A stretch of 64,000 nucleotides of DNA from Chitinophagales bacterium. GTDB lineage: Bacteria > Bacteroidota > Bacteroidia > Chitinophagales > JADIYW01. The stretch covers positions 77,836 to 141,835 of the forward strand of contig JAMLHI010000002.1 in NCBI GenBank assembly GCA_023957235.1. The letters run 5' to 3'. This document shows positions 28,820 to 38,725 of this stretch, piece after piece (position 1 is the stretch's first letter; each line of letters starts with the position of its first letter). The notes beneath the pieces are model-generated. The model was not told the origin of the DNA, ran no database searches, and saw only the letters and a program-made list of their open reading frames with translations. The position numbers were made by a program, and so were the translations under genes.

Positions 28820-29890
28820 ATGAAAGTCGAAGAGCAGAGCCAATTAAAGAGTAAGTTTCCAGGATTAATTCTACCGGAAGCATATCAACCAAGTATGGAT
28901 GTACTTACTACATCATACGCATTTCAGCAATTAAAAAACTTTTTAGGTCTTAATTTTGAGACTGAAATGCGTTTACATTGGATAAATGCACCTTTGTTTG
29001 TCCAAAAAGGCACGGGGGTCAATGATGACTTGAATGGTATAGAACGCCCAGTAGGCTTCCGCATTAGAGAAGTGGATAATGTCGAAGCAGAAGTAGTACA
29101 GTCTCTTGCCAAATGGAAAAGAATGGCATTAGCAAAATACAATATTCCAATGCACCAAGGTATATACACTGACATGCATGCCATCCGTCCTGATGAGGCA
29201 CCTGACAACATTCACTCTATTTTCGTTGACCAATGGGATTGGGAACTCAAAATAAGTGCAGAAGATCGCAATATAGAATTTCTCAAAAAAACTGTAAAAA
29301 AATTACATGCCATATTCCGCAGAGCAGAATCATTCATGCACAAACAATACGGTATCCAGCCTAACCTACCAGAAAAAATATATTTTATACATTCAGAAGA
29401 ATTACTACAACGCTATCCGCATTTAAACCCTTCTCAAAGAGAACAAGCTATCACAAAAGAATATGGCGCAGTATTCATTATTGGTATAGGAGGCCAACTT
29501 TCCAATGGAACTCATCATGATGGACGTTCTCCTGACTATGATGACTGGAGCACACCTAACTCCAATCATTTCTTTGGACTTAATGGCGACTATATATTAT
29601 GGCACCCTACTCTCAATAGAGCCGTAGAAATCTCTTCGATGGGTATCCGTGTGGACAAAGAAAGTTTAGTTAAACAACTTGAACTCAAAGGAGAGGGCAG
29701 AAGAAAAGAATTATTATACCACAAGATGCTTTTAAATGACGAATTACCTTTGACTATAGGTGGGGGTATTGGACAATCTAGAGCAGGGATGTACTTTTTA
29801 AGAAAAGTACATGTCGGAGAAATCAGTGTAGGATTATGGCCTGAGGAAATGATAGAAATCTGCAAAGAACACAATATCAGATTGTTATAA
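28820..29890 (+). CDS. asnA: Aspartate--ammonia ligase
   Basis: A 356-residue AsnA-type asparagine synthetase using ATP and ammonia. It resembles class II aminoacyl-tRNA synthetases, and conserved blocks include GTGVNDDLNGIERPV, DQWDWELKI, TKEYGAVFIIGIGG and the closing GGGIGQSRAGMYFL. Length is slightly above the E. coli enzyme (330). The gene stands alone, divergent from dinB, and ends at its own terminator (29948-29973). Confidence 0.95.
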   Translation: MKVEEQSQLKSKFPGLILPEAYQPSMDVLTTSYAFQQLKNFLGLNFETEMRLHWINAPLFVQKGTGVNDDLNGIERPVGFRIREVDNVEAEVVQSLAKWKRMALAKYNIPMHQGIYTDMHAIRPDEAPDNIHSIFVDQWDWELKISAEDRNIEFLKKTVKKLHAIFRRAESFMHKQYGIQPNLPEKIYFIHSEELLQRYPHLNPSQREQAITKEYGAVFIIGIGGQLSNGTHHDGRSPDYDDWSTPNSNHFFGLNGDYILWHPTLNRAVEISSMGIRVDKESLVKQLELKGEGRRKELLYHKMLLNDELPLTIGGGIGQSRAGMYFLRKVHVGEISVGLWPEEMIEICKEHNIRLL

Positions 29891-29947
29891 AATAACAAAA
29901 GTATTCTAGTAAAAGAATACCAATTGCAAAATCAATATTAACTAAGG

Positions 29948-29973
29948 GGAGATAGGAATATCTCCTCTTTTTT
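29948..29973 (+). terminator. Terminator of asnA
   Basis: Stem GGAGATA/TATCTCC (29948-29954 with 29959-29965), 4-nt loop, followed by TCTTTTTT, about 57 bp after the stop codon. Confidence 0.75.
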
Positions 29974-30101
29974 AATCACAGTCAAAAATAAGACAATTGA
30001 TATCATATCTTAATTTCTGACACGCTATACAAAACATCCATATTTATTAAAGACGACTCAAAGTAAAAATAGGATATTATACTACTTTCAAAAAATAATT
30101 G

Positions 30102-30109
30102 TACCTTTG
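30102..30109 (+). promoter_or_regulatory. Promoter -7 element of the rpsP operon
   Basis: TACCTTTG matches the Bacteroidota TAnnTTTG element, 71 bp before the rpsP start. No TTTG was found at the ideal -33 spacing. Confidence 0.6.
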
Positions 30110-30180
30110 CGCACGTTTACAAACCCTGTTCACGCTATTGATAGTCAAGCAGGCATTAAAAAACAAAAAACATTTTAATA

Positions 30181-30693
30181 ATGGCAACAAAAATTCGTTT
30201 ACAAAGACATGGTAAAAAGGGAAAACCTTTTTACAAAATCGTTGCTGCAGACAGCAGAGCGAAAAGAGATGGTAAAGCCATCGAAGTATTAGGATCTTAC
30301 AATCCAACAACTGTACCAGCTACTATCGAGCTAAACATTGACAGAGCGGTATATTGGTTACAAACAGGTGCTCAACCTACCGACACTGTAAAATCCATTT
30401 TACAATTTAAAGGAGCTTTATACAAAAAGCACTTATTAAGAGGTGTAGCTAAAGAAGCATTAACACTAGAAGAAGCAGAAGTGAAATTTGCAGAATGGAT
30501 TGCATCGAAAAACACTGTAATTGAAACTGCTCAAGAAAATGCTAAAAACAAAAAGCTAGAGTTTTACAAATCATCTATTGAAGCTGGAAGAGAAAGAGCT
30601 GAGGCTAGAGTTAAAGCTAAACAAGTAGAAACAGTTTCAGAAGAATCTGCTACTGAAGCACCTGCTGAGGCTGAAGAAGACAGCGCAGAATAA
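30181..30693 (+). CDS. rpsP: 30S ribosomal protein S16
   Basis: Ribosomal protein of the small subunit, 170 residues. The first 80 are the S16 core (KIRLQRHGKKGKPFYKIVAADS; IEVLGSYNP). A long C-terminal extension follows, helical and then Ala/Glu-rich (EESATEAPAEAEEDS), as is common in Bacteroidota and about twice the E. coli length. It heads the usual rpsP-rimM-trmD-rplS gene order. Confidence 0.96.
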   Translation: MATKIRLQRHGKKGKPFYKIVAADSRAKRDGKAIEVLGSYNPTTVPATIELNIDRAVYWLQTGAQPTDTVKSILQFKGALYKKHLLRGVAKEALTLEEAEVKFAEWIASKNTVIETAQENAKNKKLEFYKSSIEAGRERAEARVKAKQVETVSEESATEAPAEAEEDSAE

Positions 30694-30736
30694 ATTTAAA
30701 AAACAAAAAGTTCTTTGAAATTCTTTACTCGTTAAG

Positions 30737-31246
30737 ATGAGTGATTTATTGGTACAAATAGGCAGTGTATATAAAGCTCATGGATTTAAAGGTATGATGA
30801 AAATCAGAGTTATACCTGAATATATGGACGATATTCTTCATTTAGATGCTATCTTCATAAAAACTCCAAGCAACACACTACCTTATTTTATCAGTTCCAT
30901 TGAAGATATTGCTGATGATATGGCTTTACTTCAATTGGAAGAAATCACTAGTAAAGAAGAAATTACACCAATCATCAAATGTCCAATTCTTGCTAGAGAA
31001 GAAGACCTTGAAGGAGAGTTGGAAGAATGGGAATCTTTAGTAGGATATCATATCTCTGATAAAAATATTGGAGAAATTGGGGAAATATTTGAGGTAATTG
31101 AAATGCCTCATCAAGAAATTGCCAAAGTGATCTACCAAGAAAGAGAAATACTTATTCCTATTCATGAAGATTTGATTGTTGAAATTGACGAGATAAAGAA
31201 GAAGATTTTAATGGATTTACCTGATGGTTTTTTTGAAGTGTTCTAA
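30737..31246 (+). CDS. rimM: 16S rRNA processing protein RimM
   Basis: Assembly factor for the 30S subunit that binds S19 and helps mature the 16S rRNA head. Its 169 residues show the N-terminal RimM barrel (QIGSVYKAHGFKGMMKI) and the C-terminal PRC-like barrel (LVGYHISDKNIGEIGEIFEV; IPIHEDLIVEIDEIKKKIL). It follows rpsP by 43 bp and precedes trmD by 9 bp. Confidence 0.92.
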   Translation: MSDLLVQIGSVYKAHGFKGMMKIRVIPEYMDDILHLDAIFIKTPSNTLPYFISSIEDIADDMALLQLEEITSKEEITPIIKCPILAREEDLEGELEEWESLVGYHISDKNIGEIGEIFEVIEMPHQEIAKVIYQEREILIPIHEDLIVEIDEIKKKILMDLPDGFFEVF

Positions 31247-31255
31247 TATACAACC

Positions 31256-31942
31256 ATGCGCATAGATATTCTTTCCGCAGTTCCTGAGTTATTAAGTAGC
31301 CCATTTTCACATTCTATATTGAAAAGAGCTGCCAATAAAGGACTATTTGAAATATATGTGCATAATATCAGAGATTTTTCTATCCTTCCTCACAAGCAGA
31401 TTGACGACTATCAATTCGGAGGTGGAGCTGGGATGGTCATGATGATAGAACCTATTTTAAGGTGTATAGAACATCTCAGTTCAGAAAGGGAATATGACGA
31501 AATTATATTTCTAACTCCTGACGGTGAATTATTAAATCAAAGTATTGCCAATCAGCTTTCCATGAAAGGAAATCTCATCTTAGTCTGTGGACATTATAAA
31601 GGAATCGACGAGAGACTGAGAGAGCACATTATCACTAAAGAAATTTCTATAGGTAATTATGTTCTTTCAGGAGGTGAACTACCAGCAGCAGTATTGGTTG
31701 ACAGTATTGTCCGATTGATACCAGGGGTACTCAATGACGAAACATCGGCATTATCAGACTCTTTTCAAGACGATTTATTATCAGCACCCGTATATACTCG
31801 GCCAGCAGATTATAATGGATGGAAAGTTCCTGATGTTTTACTTAGTGGACATAAAGCTAATATAGATATTTGGAGACATGAAAAAGCAGTAGAAAGAACT
31901 TTAGAAAGAAGACCAGAATTATTAAAAAACAAACAAAATTAA
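31256..31942 (+). CDS. trmD: tRNA (guanine-37 N1)-methyltransferase
   Basis: SPOUT-class enzyme making m1G37, which prevents +1 frameshifting. It has 228 residues with [20 protein letters not shown], the SAM-knot residues of [36 protein letters not shown] and [15 protein letters not shown], followed by the C-terminal helical domain. Standard position between rimM and rplS. Confidence 0.95.
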   Translation: MRIDILSAVPELLSSPFSHSILKRAANKGLFEIYVHNIRDFSILPHKQIDDYQFGGGAGMVMMIEPILRCIEHLSSEREYDEIIFLTPDGELLNQSIANQLSMKGNLILVCGHYKGIDERLREHIITKEISIGNYVLSGGELPAAVLVDSIVRLIPGVLNDETSALSDSFQDDLLSAPVYTRPADYNGWKVPDVLLSGHKANIDIWRHEKAVERTLERRPELLKNKQN

Positions 31943-31957
31943 TGTACAAATAAATTA

Positions 31958-31988
31958 TTTGAATTGTAATAAATTTGTACTAACTTTG
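31958..31988 (+). promoter_or_regulatory. Internal promoter of rplS
   Basis: TTTG at 31958-31961, then 19 bp, then TAACTTTG at 31981-31988. Both match the Bacteroidota -33/-7 consensus with ideal spacing. It starts 15 bp after trmD and would give rplS its own transcript. Confidence 0.75.
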
Positions 31989-32011
31989 CACACCGATTTA
32001 AAGATAGAGAA

Positions 32012-32362
32012 ATGGACATCATTAAAACTCTCGAAAAAGACCTCATACCAGAAAGATCTTTCCCTGACTTCAAAGCAGGAGACAATATTAGCGTACACTA
32101 CAGAATTATTGAAGGTGCGAAAGAACGTATTCAGATATTCCGTGGCGATGTTATCCAAAGAAAAGGAAGTGGCCTCACACAGACTTTTACAATTAGAAAA
32201 ATATCTAATGGCGTAGGTGTAGAAAGAATTTTCCCTTTCTTCTCCCCTAATATTGCTGAAATAGAATTGCATAAAAGAGGTAAAGTACGTCGCGCACGTA
32301 TATTCTATCTACGTGACCTAAAAGGTAAAGCTGCTAGAATTAAAGAATTAAGAAAAGGGTAA
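32012..32362 (+). CDS. rplS: 50S ribosomal protein L19
   Basis: 116-residue large-subunit protein at the 30S-50S interface. The start gives [20 protein letters not shown]. Then follow [13 protein letters not shown], the conserved [20 protein letters not shown] and [12 protein letters not shown], and the terminal [21 protein letters not shown] well-formed promoter lies just upstream and a terminator at 32383-32412 follows, so it can be transcribed alone. Confidence 0.96.
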   Translation: MDIIKTLEKDLIPERSFPDFKAGDNISVHYRIIEGAKERIQIFRGDVIQRKGSGLTQTFTIRKISNGVGVERIFPFFSPNIAEIELHKRGKVRRARIFYLRDLKGKAARIKELRKG

Positions 32363-32382
32363 TTCCTTTTACATCTTATACA

Positions 32383-32412
32383 AAAAAGGCTATCTAAAAA
32401 GATAGCCTTTTT
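32383..32412 (+). terminator. Terminator of rplS
   Basis: 13-bp symmetric stem AAAAAGGCTATCT/AGATAGCCTTTTT (32383-32395 with 32400-32412), 4-nt loop. The A-tract and T-tract at its ends make it potentially bidirectional. Confidence 0.85.
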
Positions 32413-32559
32413 GAATTTTAACCCTTTATCAAGATAAAAGTGAAATTTTATTTTTCTCCATTATTCCTTTAACACTTTGCCTTTATTGACATTCTTAACA
32501 ATTTTTAGAGAGTTAAATAATTTATTTATCGGACTTTTGCAAAATATTATAAATCAACT

Positions 32560-35016
32560 ATGCGCATTTTATTTTTAAGCCTTCTTGCCATTTTAAATAT
32601 ATCCATTCTCTCAGCTCAATCACCTAGCGGAAGAATTTATGGTTCCATTCATGATGAATCAGACAAATCTCCTCTAGACTATGCCTCTATCATCTTGAAA
32701 AACAAAAAAGACCAAACTTCTATTGGAGGATTATCAGATGAAAAAGGGAAATTTAATATTGAACAAATCAAGCCAGGAGTCTATACACTTGAAATTTCAT
32801 ATCTCGGATACAATAGTTATATTCAAGAAGATTTCAAAATCATACCTCCCAATTTATCTATCAATCTTGGAGAAGTCAAACTCAATAGTTCTGCTACCCA
32901 GTTGGATGTTGTAGAAGTCGTTGCAGAAAAGAGCATGTTTCAACTTGGAGGTGAGAAGAAAATTTTTAACGTTGATAAAAACACCATCTCTGCTGGAGGG
33001 AATGCAGTTGATGCCATGAAGCAAATACCCACTTTGGATGTCACAATGGATGGAAATATTTCATTGAGAGGCTCAGAAAACATCACGATTTATATCAATG
33101 GCAAACCTACTGGAATGACTGCTGATAGCAAAAAGGCTATTTTAGAATCTCTACCTGCCAACAGTTTAGAAAGTATTGAAATAATTACTAACCCATCTTC
33201 TAAATATGATGCTGATGGTACAGCCGGAATCATCAATATCGTATTGAAGAAAAACTATAATAGAGGACTGAATGGCACTGTCAGTGTCGGCTATGGTACC
33301 AAATATAAAAATAATGCAGGCATAAGTTTAAATTTCAAAAAGAATCGAATCAATTTCACTTCAGGATTCAACTATCGCTTTCATGAATCCTTTCATGGTG
33401 GAGAAGATAATAGAAAAAATATTTTTGGCTCAGATATTAATTATTTCAGACAGAGTGATGATTCAAAATTTAAAAGTTTCAGCGGCAATATTAACCTTGG
33501 CTTAGACATAGAAATTACTGATAAAGCAACGCTATCTTTTGGGAATATCATCACTGCCAATGGCGGCCCTAATAACGGCTTAGTGACCAATGATTTTTTT
33601 GATGCCAATGATATTTTTTATGGTGGATATGGTAGAACTAGTGAGTCTTCTAGAAAAGGCTACAACAATACTGCTAACATCAATTATTTTCAAAAATTTA
33701 AGAACCAAGGACAAACACTCAACACCTCTGCATCCATTGAAAGTGGAGCTGGCAGAAATCCCAAAAAGTTTTTACAAATCAATTATGACGGTGACAATCA
33801 ACCTACAGATTTATTGCCTCTAATAGACTCTAATAGAAATAGCAATAACAATTTGACTAGCATCCTACAAACAGACTATACACATCCATTCAAAAAACAT
33901 GGAGAACTAGAAGCTGGTGCAAAAGTGACTTATAGAAGATTAATTAATGACCTATATGCCGACTCTTTAAGTAGAGAAACCAACCAAACTATCATTAATG
34001 AAGATATCAGCAACGGTTTTTTATATAACGAAATTGTCAATGCAGCTTATGCTACTTTCGGAGGAAAATATAAAGAGTTTACCTATAAGTTGGGCGTCAG
34101 AACTGAACAAACCAATATTTTTATTGAAAATAACAAAGTAGAAGGAAAGTTCAAAAATCACTATATCAACTTTTTCCCTTCGGTATTTTTTAGTCAACGA
34201 CTTCCTAAAAACCATGAGTTACAACTCTCATACTCATATAGAATCAATCGGCCTAATCCATGGATGTTGAATCCATTTGCTGACTACGACAATCCTATGA
34301 ATATCCGTGTAGGAAACCCTTATTTGAAGCCTGAATATATCAATTCAATAGAGTTGACATATCTTAAAAACTGGAAATCAACTTTCTTAAGCTCCAGCAT
34401 CTATTATAGATATAGAAGCAATAGTTTCACAAGACTGAAGACTATCGATCCTGAAACATCAGTTTCTACTACTTCATGGGATAATTTAGATATCACACAA
34501 AATACCGGAGCTGAGATTATTTTCAGATCGCCTATTACAAAATGGTGGAATATTATGCTCAATGGAAACTTCTTTTATAATTCTAGCAAAGGAAAAATCC
34601 CTGGAGAAGAGCAAGACAATAGCGTAGATAACTTCCAGTGGAACGGTCGTGCAATGACTGGTTTTAAGTTTTGGAAGACAGCAGAATTACAACTTTCTTA
34701 TAGATATAATAGCAAAATGGTCTATATTCAAGGTTATATTAAGCCTATGCATAGTTTAGACATTGGAGTCAAAAATGATTTCTTAAAAAACAACAAGGCT
34801 ACAATCTCCCTCAATGCGCAAGATGTATTTAACACCAGAAAATTCTTTGTACATAGTAGCGGAGCCAATTTCGAATCTGATGTGACAAGAAAATGGCAAT
34901 CTCGAGTTTTTACAGTCAATTTTTCTTATAAGTTTGGCAAACCACAATCTGGAACAAGTCCGAAAAGGAAAAATGATAATCAAATGAATGACTCCAATCA
35001 AATGATGGATTTCTAG
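32560..35016 (+). CDS. TonB-dependent-receptor-like outer-membrane protein (OMP_b-brl_3 type)
   Basis: 818 residues: signal peptide (LSAQ end), a carboxypeptidase-regulatory-like domain (GRIYGSIHDESDKSPLDYAS to YLGYNSY, about residues 25-100), then a plug-like domain (VDAMKQIPTLDV; INGKPTG; IIVNPSSKYD-like NPSSKYDADGTAGIINIVL) and a large barrel. I saw no obvious TonB box. Such proteins take up or bind compounds at the outer membrane; the substrate is unknown. No SusD partner is next to it, which argues against a polysaccharide locus. Confidence 0.82.
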   Translation: MRILFLSLLAILNISILSAQSPSGRIYGSIHDESDKSPLDYASIILKNKKDQTSIGGLSDEKGKFNIEQIKPGVYTLEISYLGYNSYIQEDFKIIPPNLSINLGEVKLNSSATQLDVVEVVAEKSMFQLGGEKKIFNVDKNTISAGGNAVDAMKQIPTLDVTMDGNISLRGSENITIYINGKPTGMTADSKKAILESLPANSLESIEIITNPSSKYDADGTAGIINIVLKKNYNRGLNGTVSVGYGTKYKNNAGISLNFKKNRINFTSGFNYRFHESFHGGEDNRKNIFGSDINYFRQSDDSKFKSFSGNINLGLDIEITDKATLSFGNIITANGGPNNGLVTNDFFDANDIFYGGYGRTSESSRKGYNNTANINYFQKFKNQGQTLNTSASIESGAGRNPKKFLQINYDGDNQPTDLLPLIDSNRNSNNNLTSILQTDYTHPFKKHGELEAGAKVTYRRLINDLYADSLSRETNQTIINEDISNGFLYNEIVNAAYATFGGKYKEFTYKLGVRTEQTNIFIENNKVEGKFKNHYINFFPSVFFSQRLPKNHELQLSYSYRINRPNPWMLNPFADYDNPMNIRVGNPYLKPEYINSIELTYLKNWKSTFLSSSIYYRYRSNSFTRLKTIDPETSVSTTSWDNLDITQNTGAEIIFRSPITKWWNIMLNGNFFYNSSKGKIPGEEQDNSVDNFQWNGRAMTGFKFWKTAELQLSYRYNSKMVYIQGYIKPMHSLDIGVKNDFLKNNKATISLNAQDVFNTRKFFVHSSGANFESDVTRKWQSRVFTVNFSYKFGKPQSGTSPKRKNDNQMNDSNQMMDF

Positions 35017-35178
35017 CAAATTGTCCATTCCTCATTTGAATATTTAGTAGAGAATTCCAATTTGAGTGTTGGCAGACTTTGCTCAGAGTCTCTCTTCATC
35101 CATTAATAGCAGGAATAAAATAAAAAGAGAAATTGCTCATTGATAGAATAATATAAAGATTCTTCCTTACATTTGAGT

Positions 35179-36111
35179 ATGGCTGATATTGCATTTTTCA
35201 TCAACAAGAGCATTGCAAAATGGGAAAAGACGGTAAATCAAATTCAAGAAGTCTTTTCAGATTCCAATATTAGCATTTTGTACACTGAATATTCAGGGCA
35301 TTTGCCTGTATTAGTTGAATCTGCTATACAACAAGGCTATAAAAACCTTATAGTAGCTGGTGGAGACGGCTCGATCAATGAGTTACTCAATGGATTGGTC
35401 AATACCTTTACTGACTCTGAAAGGATCGATTGGGAAAAAATATCTGAATATACACTAGGGATTATACCCTCAGGAACAGGAAATGATTTCTGTAAGACAC
35501 TGAAGTGCCCAATGGATTTAGTAGGCCTTAAAGCTAAAATAGACCTACAGCAAAAAAAACTGATAGATATTGGTCAAGCTGAATTTACCAACAAAAACCT
35601 TCAGGATGCCAAAAGATATTATATCAACATTACTGATGTTGGGATGGGCGGAGATGTAGTTTCGAAGCTCGAAAAAGAAAGAAAGATTTTACCTAAGGCA
35701 TTGAGGTATCAAGTTGTTATCTTAAAAACATTTTTCACCTATCAGAAATCTCAAGTAAGAATCACAGGCAAAGATTATAGTTTTGAAGGCAAAATCATGA
35801 ATGTTGTTGTTGCCAATGGCAAGTATTTTGGCAATGGATTAGGCGTTGCTCCTACTGCTGAACTTCAGGATGGACTTATGGACATTGTTGTTCTAGGTGA
35901 TTTAGGCATTTGGGACTATCTGACACATTTAGGACAAGTGAAAGATTGTAAAACAATAGAACATCAACATGTCCAATATCATCAAGCTAATGAAATATCC
36001 ATCACATCATCAGACAACAGACAATTACCTGTAGATATGGATGGAGAATTTATTGGTTATGCACCTTTAAAAATTATTAACTTATCTCAACGTGTGTACT
36101 TTTACAGCTAA
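35179..36111 (+). CDS. Diacylglycerol kinase-family lipid kinase (YegS/BmrU-like)
   Basis: 310 residues from the ATG at 35179 (an in-frame TTG at 35173 was rejected). The DAGK catalytic signature is clear: LIVAGGDGSINELLNGLV, and LGIIPSGTGNDFCKTL. The C-terminal beta domain ends in PVDMDGEF and a terminal hydrophobic strand. It phosphorylates a lipid, probably diacylglycerol, or a related one. It is followed at 27 bp by an S41 peptidase. Confidence 0.85.
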   Translation: MADIAFFINKSIAKWEKTVNQIQEVFSDSNISILYTEYSGHLPVLVESAIQQGYKNLIVAGGDGSINELLNGLVNTFTDSERIDWEKISEYTLGIIPSGTGNDFCKTLKCPMDLVGLKAKIDLQQKKLIDIGQAEFTNKNLQDAKRYYINITDVGMGGDVVSKLEKERKILPKALRYQVVILKTFFTYQKSQVRITGKDYSFEGKIMNVVVANGKYFGNGLGVAPTAELQDGLMDIVVLGDLGIWDYLTHLGQVKDCKTIEHQHVQYHQANEISITSSDNRQLPVDMDGEFIGYAPLKIINLSQRVYFYS

Positions 36112-36138
36112 AAGTCTGTAATTTGTTGCCCAACAATT

Positions 36139-37785
36139 ATGAGCAATCCTTTTAGTAGAAATATATGGTTTCCATTAGCCTTTGCAATTATCCTAGCTAG
36201 CGGAATCTATCTCGGGTACAATATCCAAGAATCCCGATCTTTGTACCATCATATTCAACCTGGCAAAAACTCCAATCCTATTGAAGAAACGCTAAAACTC
36301 ATTCAGGCTAATTATGTTGAAGAACCTGAATTGAACAAAAATTACGATCAGATTATTGAGAATATTTTAAGTGATTTAGATCCTCATTCTTATTTCATCC
36401 CTGCCAAAGAGATGCAAAGTGTTAATGAGGAAATGAGTGGTAATTTTGAAGGGATAGGTATAGAATTTTTTATTGTCAATGATACGATACAAGTTGTAAC
36501 CCCAATACCGGGAGGGCCATCAGCGCAGTTAGGAGTATTATCGGGCGACCAAATCATTAAAGTCAATGATTCATTAGTAGCTGGCATTGGAATCAGCAAT
36601 GAAAATGTCGTCAAAAAATTAAAAGGCCCTAAGGGTACAAAAGTCAAAGTATCAATTCATAGAGCTGGTCAAAAAGATTTAATAGACTTCACTATCCAGA
36701 GAGATAAAATTCCTTTGTACAGTATAGATGCAAGTTTCAAAATAGATAAAAACACAGGATATATTAAGATTGGCAGATTTAGTGGTCAGACATACAATGA
36801 GTTTAAAGGCAAATTGGCAGAACTCAAAAAGCAAAACATTGAACAACTCATCATTGATTTGCGACAAAACCCGGGCGGTTTTTTAGAAGAAGCAGTTCAA
36901 ATCATTAGTGAAATATTAGGAGACGACAAAGAAGTTGTATATATCGAAGGTCGCACTATATCTAAAGAGTCTTATAAAGCCCTGAATGGTGGAAGTTTTC
37001 TTCAAGGGAAAGTTGCTGTATTGATTGACGAAGGTTCAGCCTCCGCAAGTGAAATTTTAGCAGGAGCAGTACAAGACTGGGATAGAGGTGTTATTATTGG
37101 AAGACGATCATTTGGTAAAGGACTAGTTCAACAACAATTTCCTCTATCTAATGGTTCTGCTATCAGACTGACTATTGCCAAATATTACACACCTAGTGGC
37201 AGATCTATCCAAAGGCCTTATATTAAAGGACATGGAGAAGAATACAATCATGATATTGAAGATAGATATACCAATGGTGAATTATTCACTGCTGACGACA
37301 ATTTTGCATTAGCTCAGCAAGATACCGCCAATGAATATTTTACAAAAGTACTCAAACGTCCTGTCTTCGGAGGAGGAGGAATTGCCCCTGATTATTTTAT
37401 TCCTTTTGACACCTCTTATATAAATGCTTTCAGCATGCAGGTGTTTGCTGGAGGGTGGGTACAAGAATTTATATATGACTACTTCAACAAACACAGTAGC
37501 CAGCTAAAGAAATACAAAACCTTTGAAGAATTTGATGATAAATACCAAATATCAAATGAATTGTATCAAACTTTTATCAATTTCTGTACTCAAACTAAAA
37601 AAGCACAGAAAGTACATCTAGCCAATGAGAAAGTAAAAAATGAAATTATTTTTAGGCTAAAAGTAGCCCTTGCTAAACAATTGTTTAATTCAAATGGAGC
37701 TAGTTATGTAATTGCTAAGCAAGATGCTTCTGTCAACAAAGCCATTGAGATATTGAATTCTAAAGACTATTTGTTTGGCAAATAA
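36139..37785 (+). CDS. S41-family C-terminal processing peptidase
   Basis: 548-residue serine protease with an N-terminal membrane anchor (FPLAFAIILASGIYLGY), a PDZ domain (about residues 85-175; GLSGDQIIKVN-type LGVLSGDQIIKVND) and the tail-specific protease core. The catalytic Ser lies in DEGSASASEILAGA and the Lys in GRRSFGKGLVQQQF. These cleave exported proteins at their C-terminal tails in the periplasm. Located between the lipid kinase and a DUF1275 gene, all on the plus strand. Confidence 0.9.
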   Translation: MSNPFSRNIWFPLAFAIILASGIYLGYNIQESRSLYHHIQPGKNSNPIEETLKLIQANYVEEPELNKNYDQIIENILSDLDPHSYFIPAKEMQSVNEEMSGNFEGIGIEFFIVNDTIQVVTPIPGGPSAQLGVLSGDQIIKVNDSLVAGIGISNENVVKKLKGPKGTKVKVSIHRAGQKDLIDFTIQRDKIPLYSIDASFKIDKNTGYIKIGRFSGQTYNEFKGKLAELKKQNIEQLIIDLRQNPGGFLEEAVQIISEILGDDKEVVYIEGRTISKESYKALNGGSFLQGKVAVLIDEGSASASEILAGAVQDWDRGVIIGRRSFGKGLVQQQFPLSNGSAIRLTIAKYYTPSGRSIQRPYIKGHGEEYNHDIEDRYTNGELFTADDNFALAQQDTANEYFTKVLKRPVFGGGGIAPDYFIPFDTSYINAFSMQVFAGGWVQEFIYDYFNKHSSQLKKYKTFEEFDDKYQISNELYQTFINFCTQTKKAQKVHLANEKVKNEIIFRLKVALAKQLFNSNGASYVIAKQDASVNKAIEILNSKDYLFGK

Positions 37786-37797
37786 AATAGATGATTT

Positions 37798-38547
37798 ATG
37801 TTTACTCAACATAATAACTCCTCCTTCAAAGTCCACCAGCACAATTTACAATTAGCGACCTTCCTTTCATTTGTTGCAGGAATGGTAAATGTCGGTAGCA
37901 TATTGAGCATTCAAAGATTTACCACTAACGTAACTGGACACTTTGCTGTATTTATTGAAGAATTGCTCAGACCCAATTATTCCATTGCCTTGACATTTTC
38001 ATTATTTGTGCTGTTCTTCTTTTTAGGTTCATTCACTTCAAATATAATGGTAGAAATTATCAAACAAATTAATTTTACCTACCAATACACTATTCCAGTG
38101 ATTATTGAAACAGTTTTAGTTTTTATTGCTGGTTCGGCATATACTTTTTACACTCCCTCCAATCCAGATTACATTGGATTTATCTTGCTTTATGCGATGG
38201 GGCTTCAAAATGCATTAGTCACTAAAGTATCCAAATCAGTAGTTCGAACTAGCCATTTGACTGGATTGTTTACAGATTTAGGAATAGAGGTTTCCAGTTT
38301 GTTTTTTATCAAAAATAAATATAGGCGTACAAAAATTAAACTATCCATACAATTACGTCTTCGCATTATTATTTGTTTTTTCTTAGGAGGATTAGCCTGT
38401 GGTCTAATATATAAACAGATACAGTTAAAAGCCTTTTGGATAGCATCTACAATTTTAGTCATTACCATTCTATTTGATATTGCCAAAAAAAGAATTTTTA
38501 AATTTAAACAATGGGTAACTGAACAGGCTAAGCATATTGACTTTTAA
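37798..38547 (+). CDS. DUF1275 (YoaK-like) membrane protein
   Basis: 249 residues with about six membrane segments. The opening matches the family: LATFLSFVAGMVNVGSILSI, FTTNVTGHFAVF and, later, YAMGLQNALVTKV and VRTSHLTGLFTDLG. DUF1275 proteins are inner-membrane proteins of unknown function. It starts 12 bp after the S41 peptidase and is probably co-transcribed. Confidence 0.82.
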   Translation: MFTQHNNSSFKVHQHNLQLATFLSFVAGMVNVGSILSIQRFTTNVTGHFAVFIEELLRPNYSIALTFSLFVLFFFLGSFTSNIMVEIIKQINFTYQYTIPVIIETVLVFIAGSAYTFYTPSNPDYIGFILLYAMGLQNALVTKVSKSVVRTSHLTGLFTDLGIEVSSLFFIKNKYRRTKIKLSIQLRLRIIICFFLGGLACGLIYKQIQLKAFWIASTILVITILFDIAKKRIFKFKQWVTEQAKHIDF

Positions 38548-38725
38548 TATAACCTATCTACTTTTTATTGGCATATATCCTTTTACGAATTAGGAAATCA
38601 TTATAATATCTCAGAAGCATTTGACATATTTCAATTTTAATTATTTTGAAGGTAATTCTTATTTAATAATGGAATAATAGTACATAAATTCTTCTAACTT
38701 AGCTAAAGATTCTATCCATTTTAAT

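Noticed and set aside
31959..32216. 85-codon plus-strand ORF over the rplS start
   Set aside because: Overlaps the rplS promoter and coding sequence in another frame; rplS is certain.
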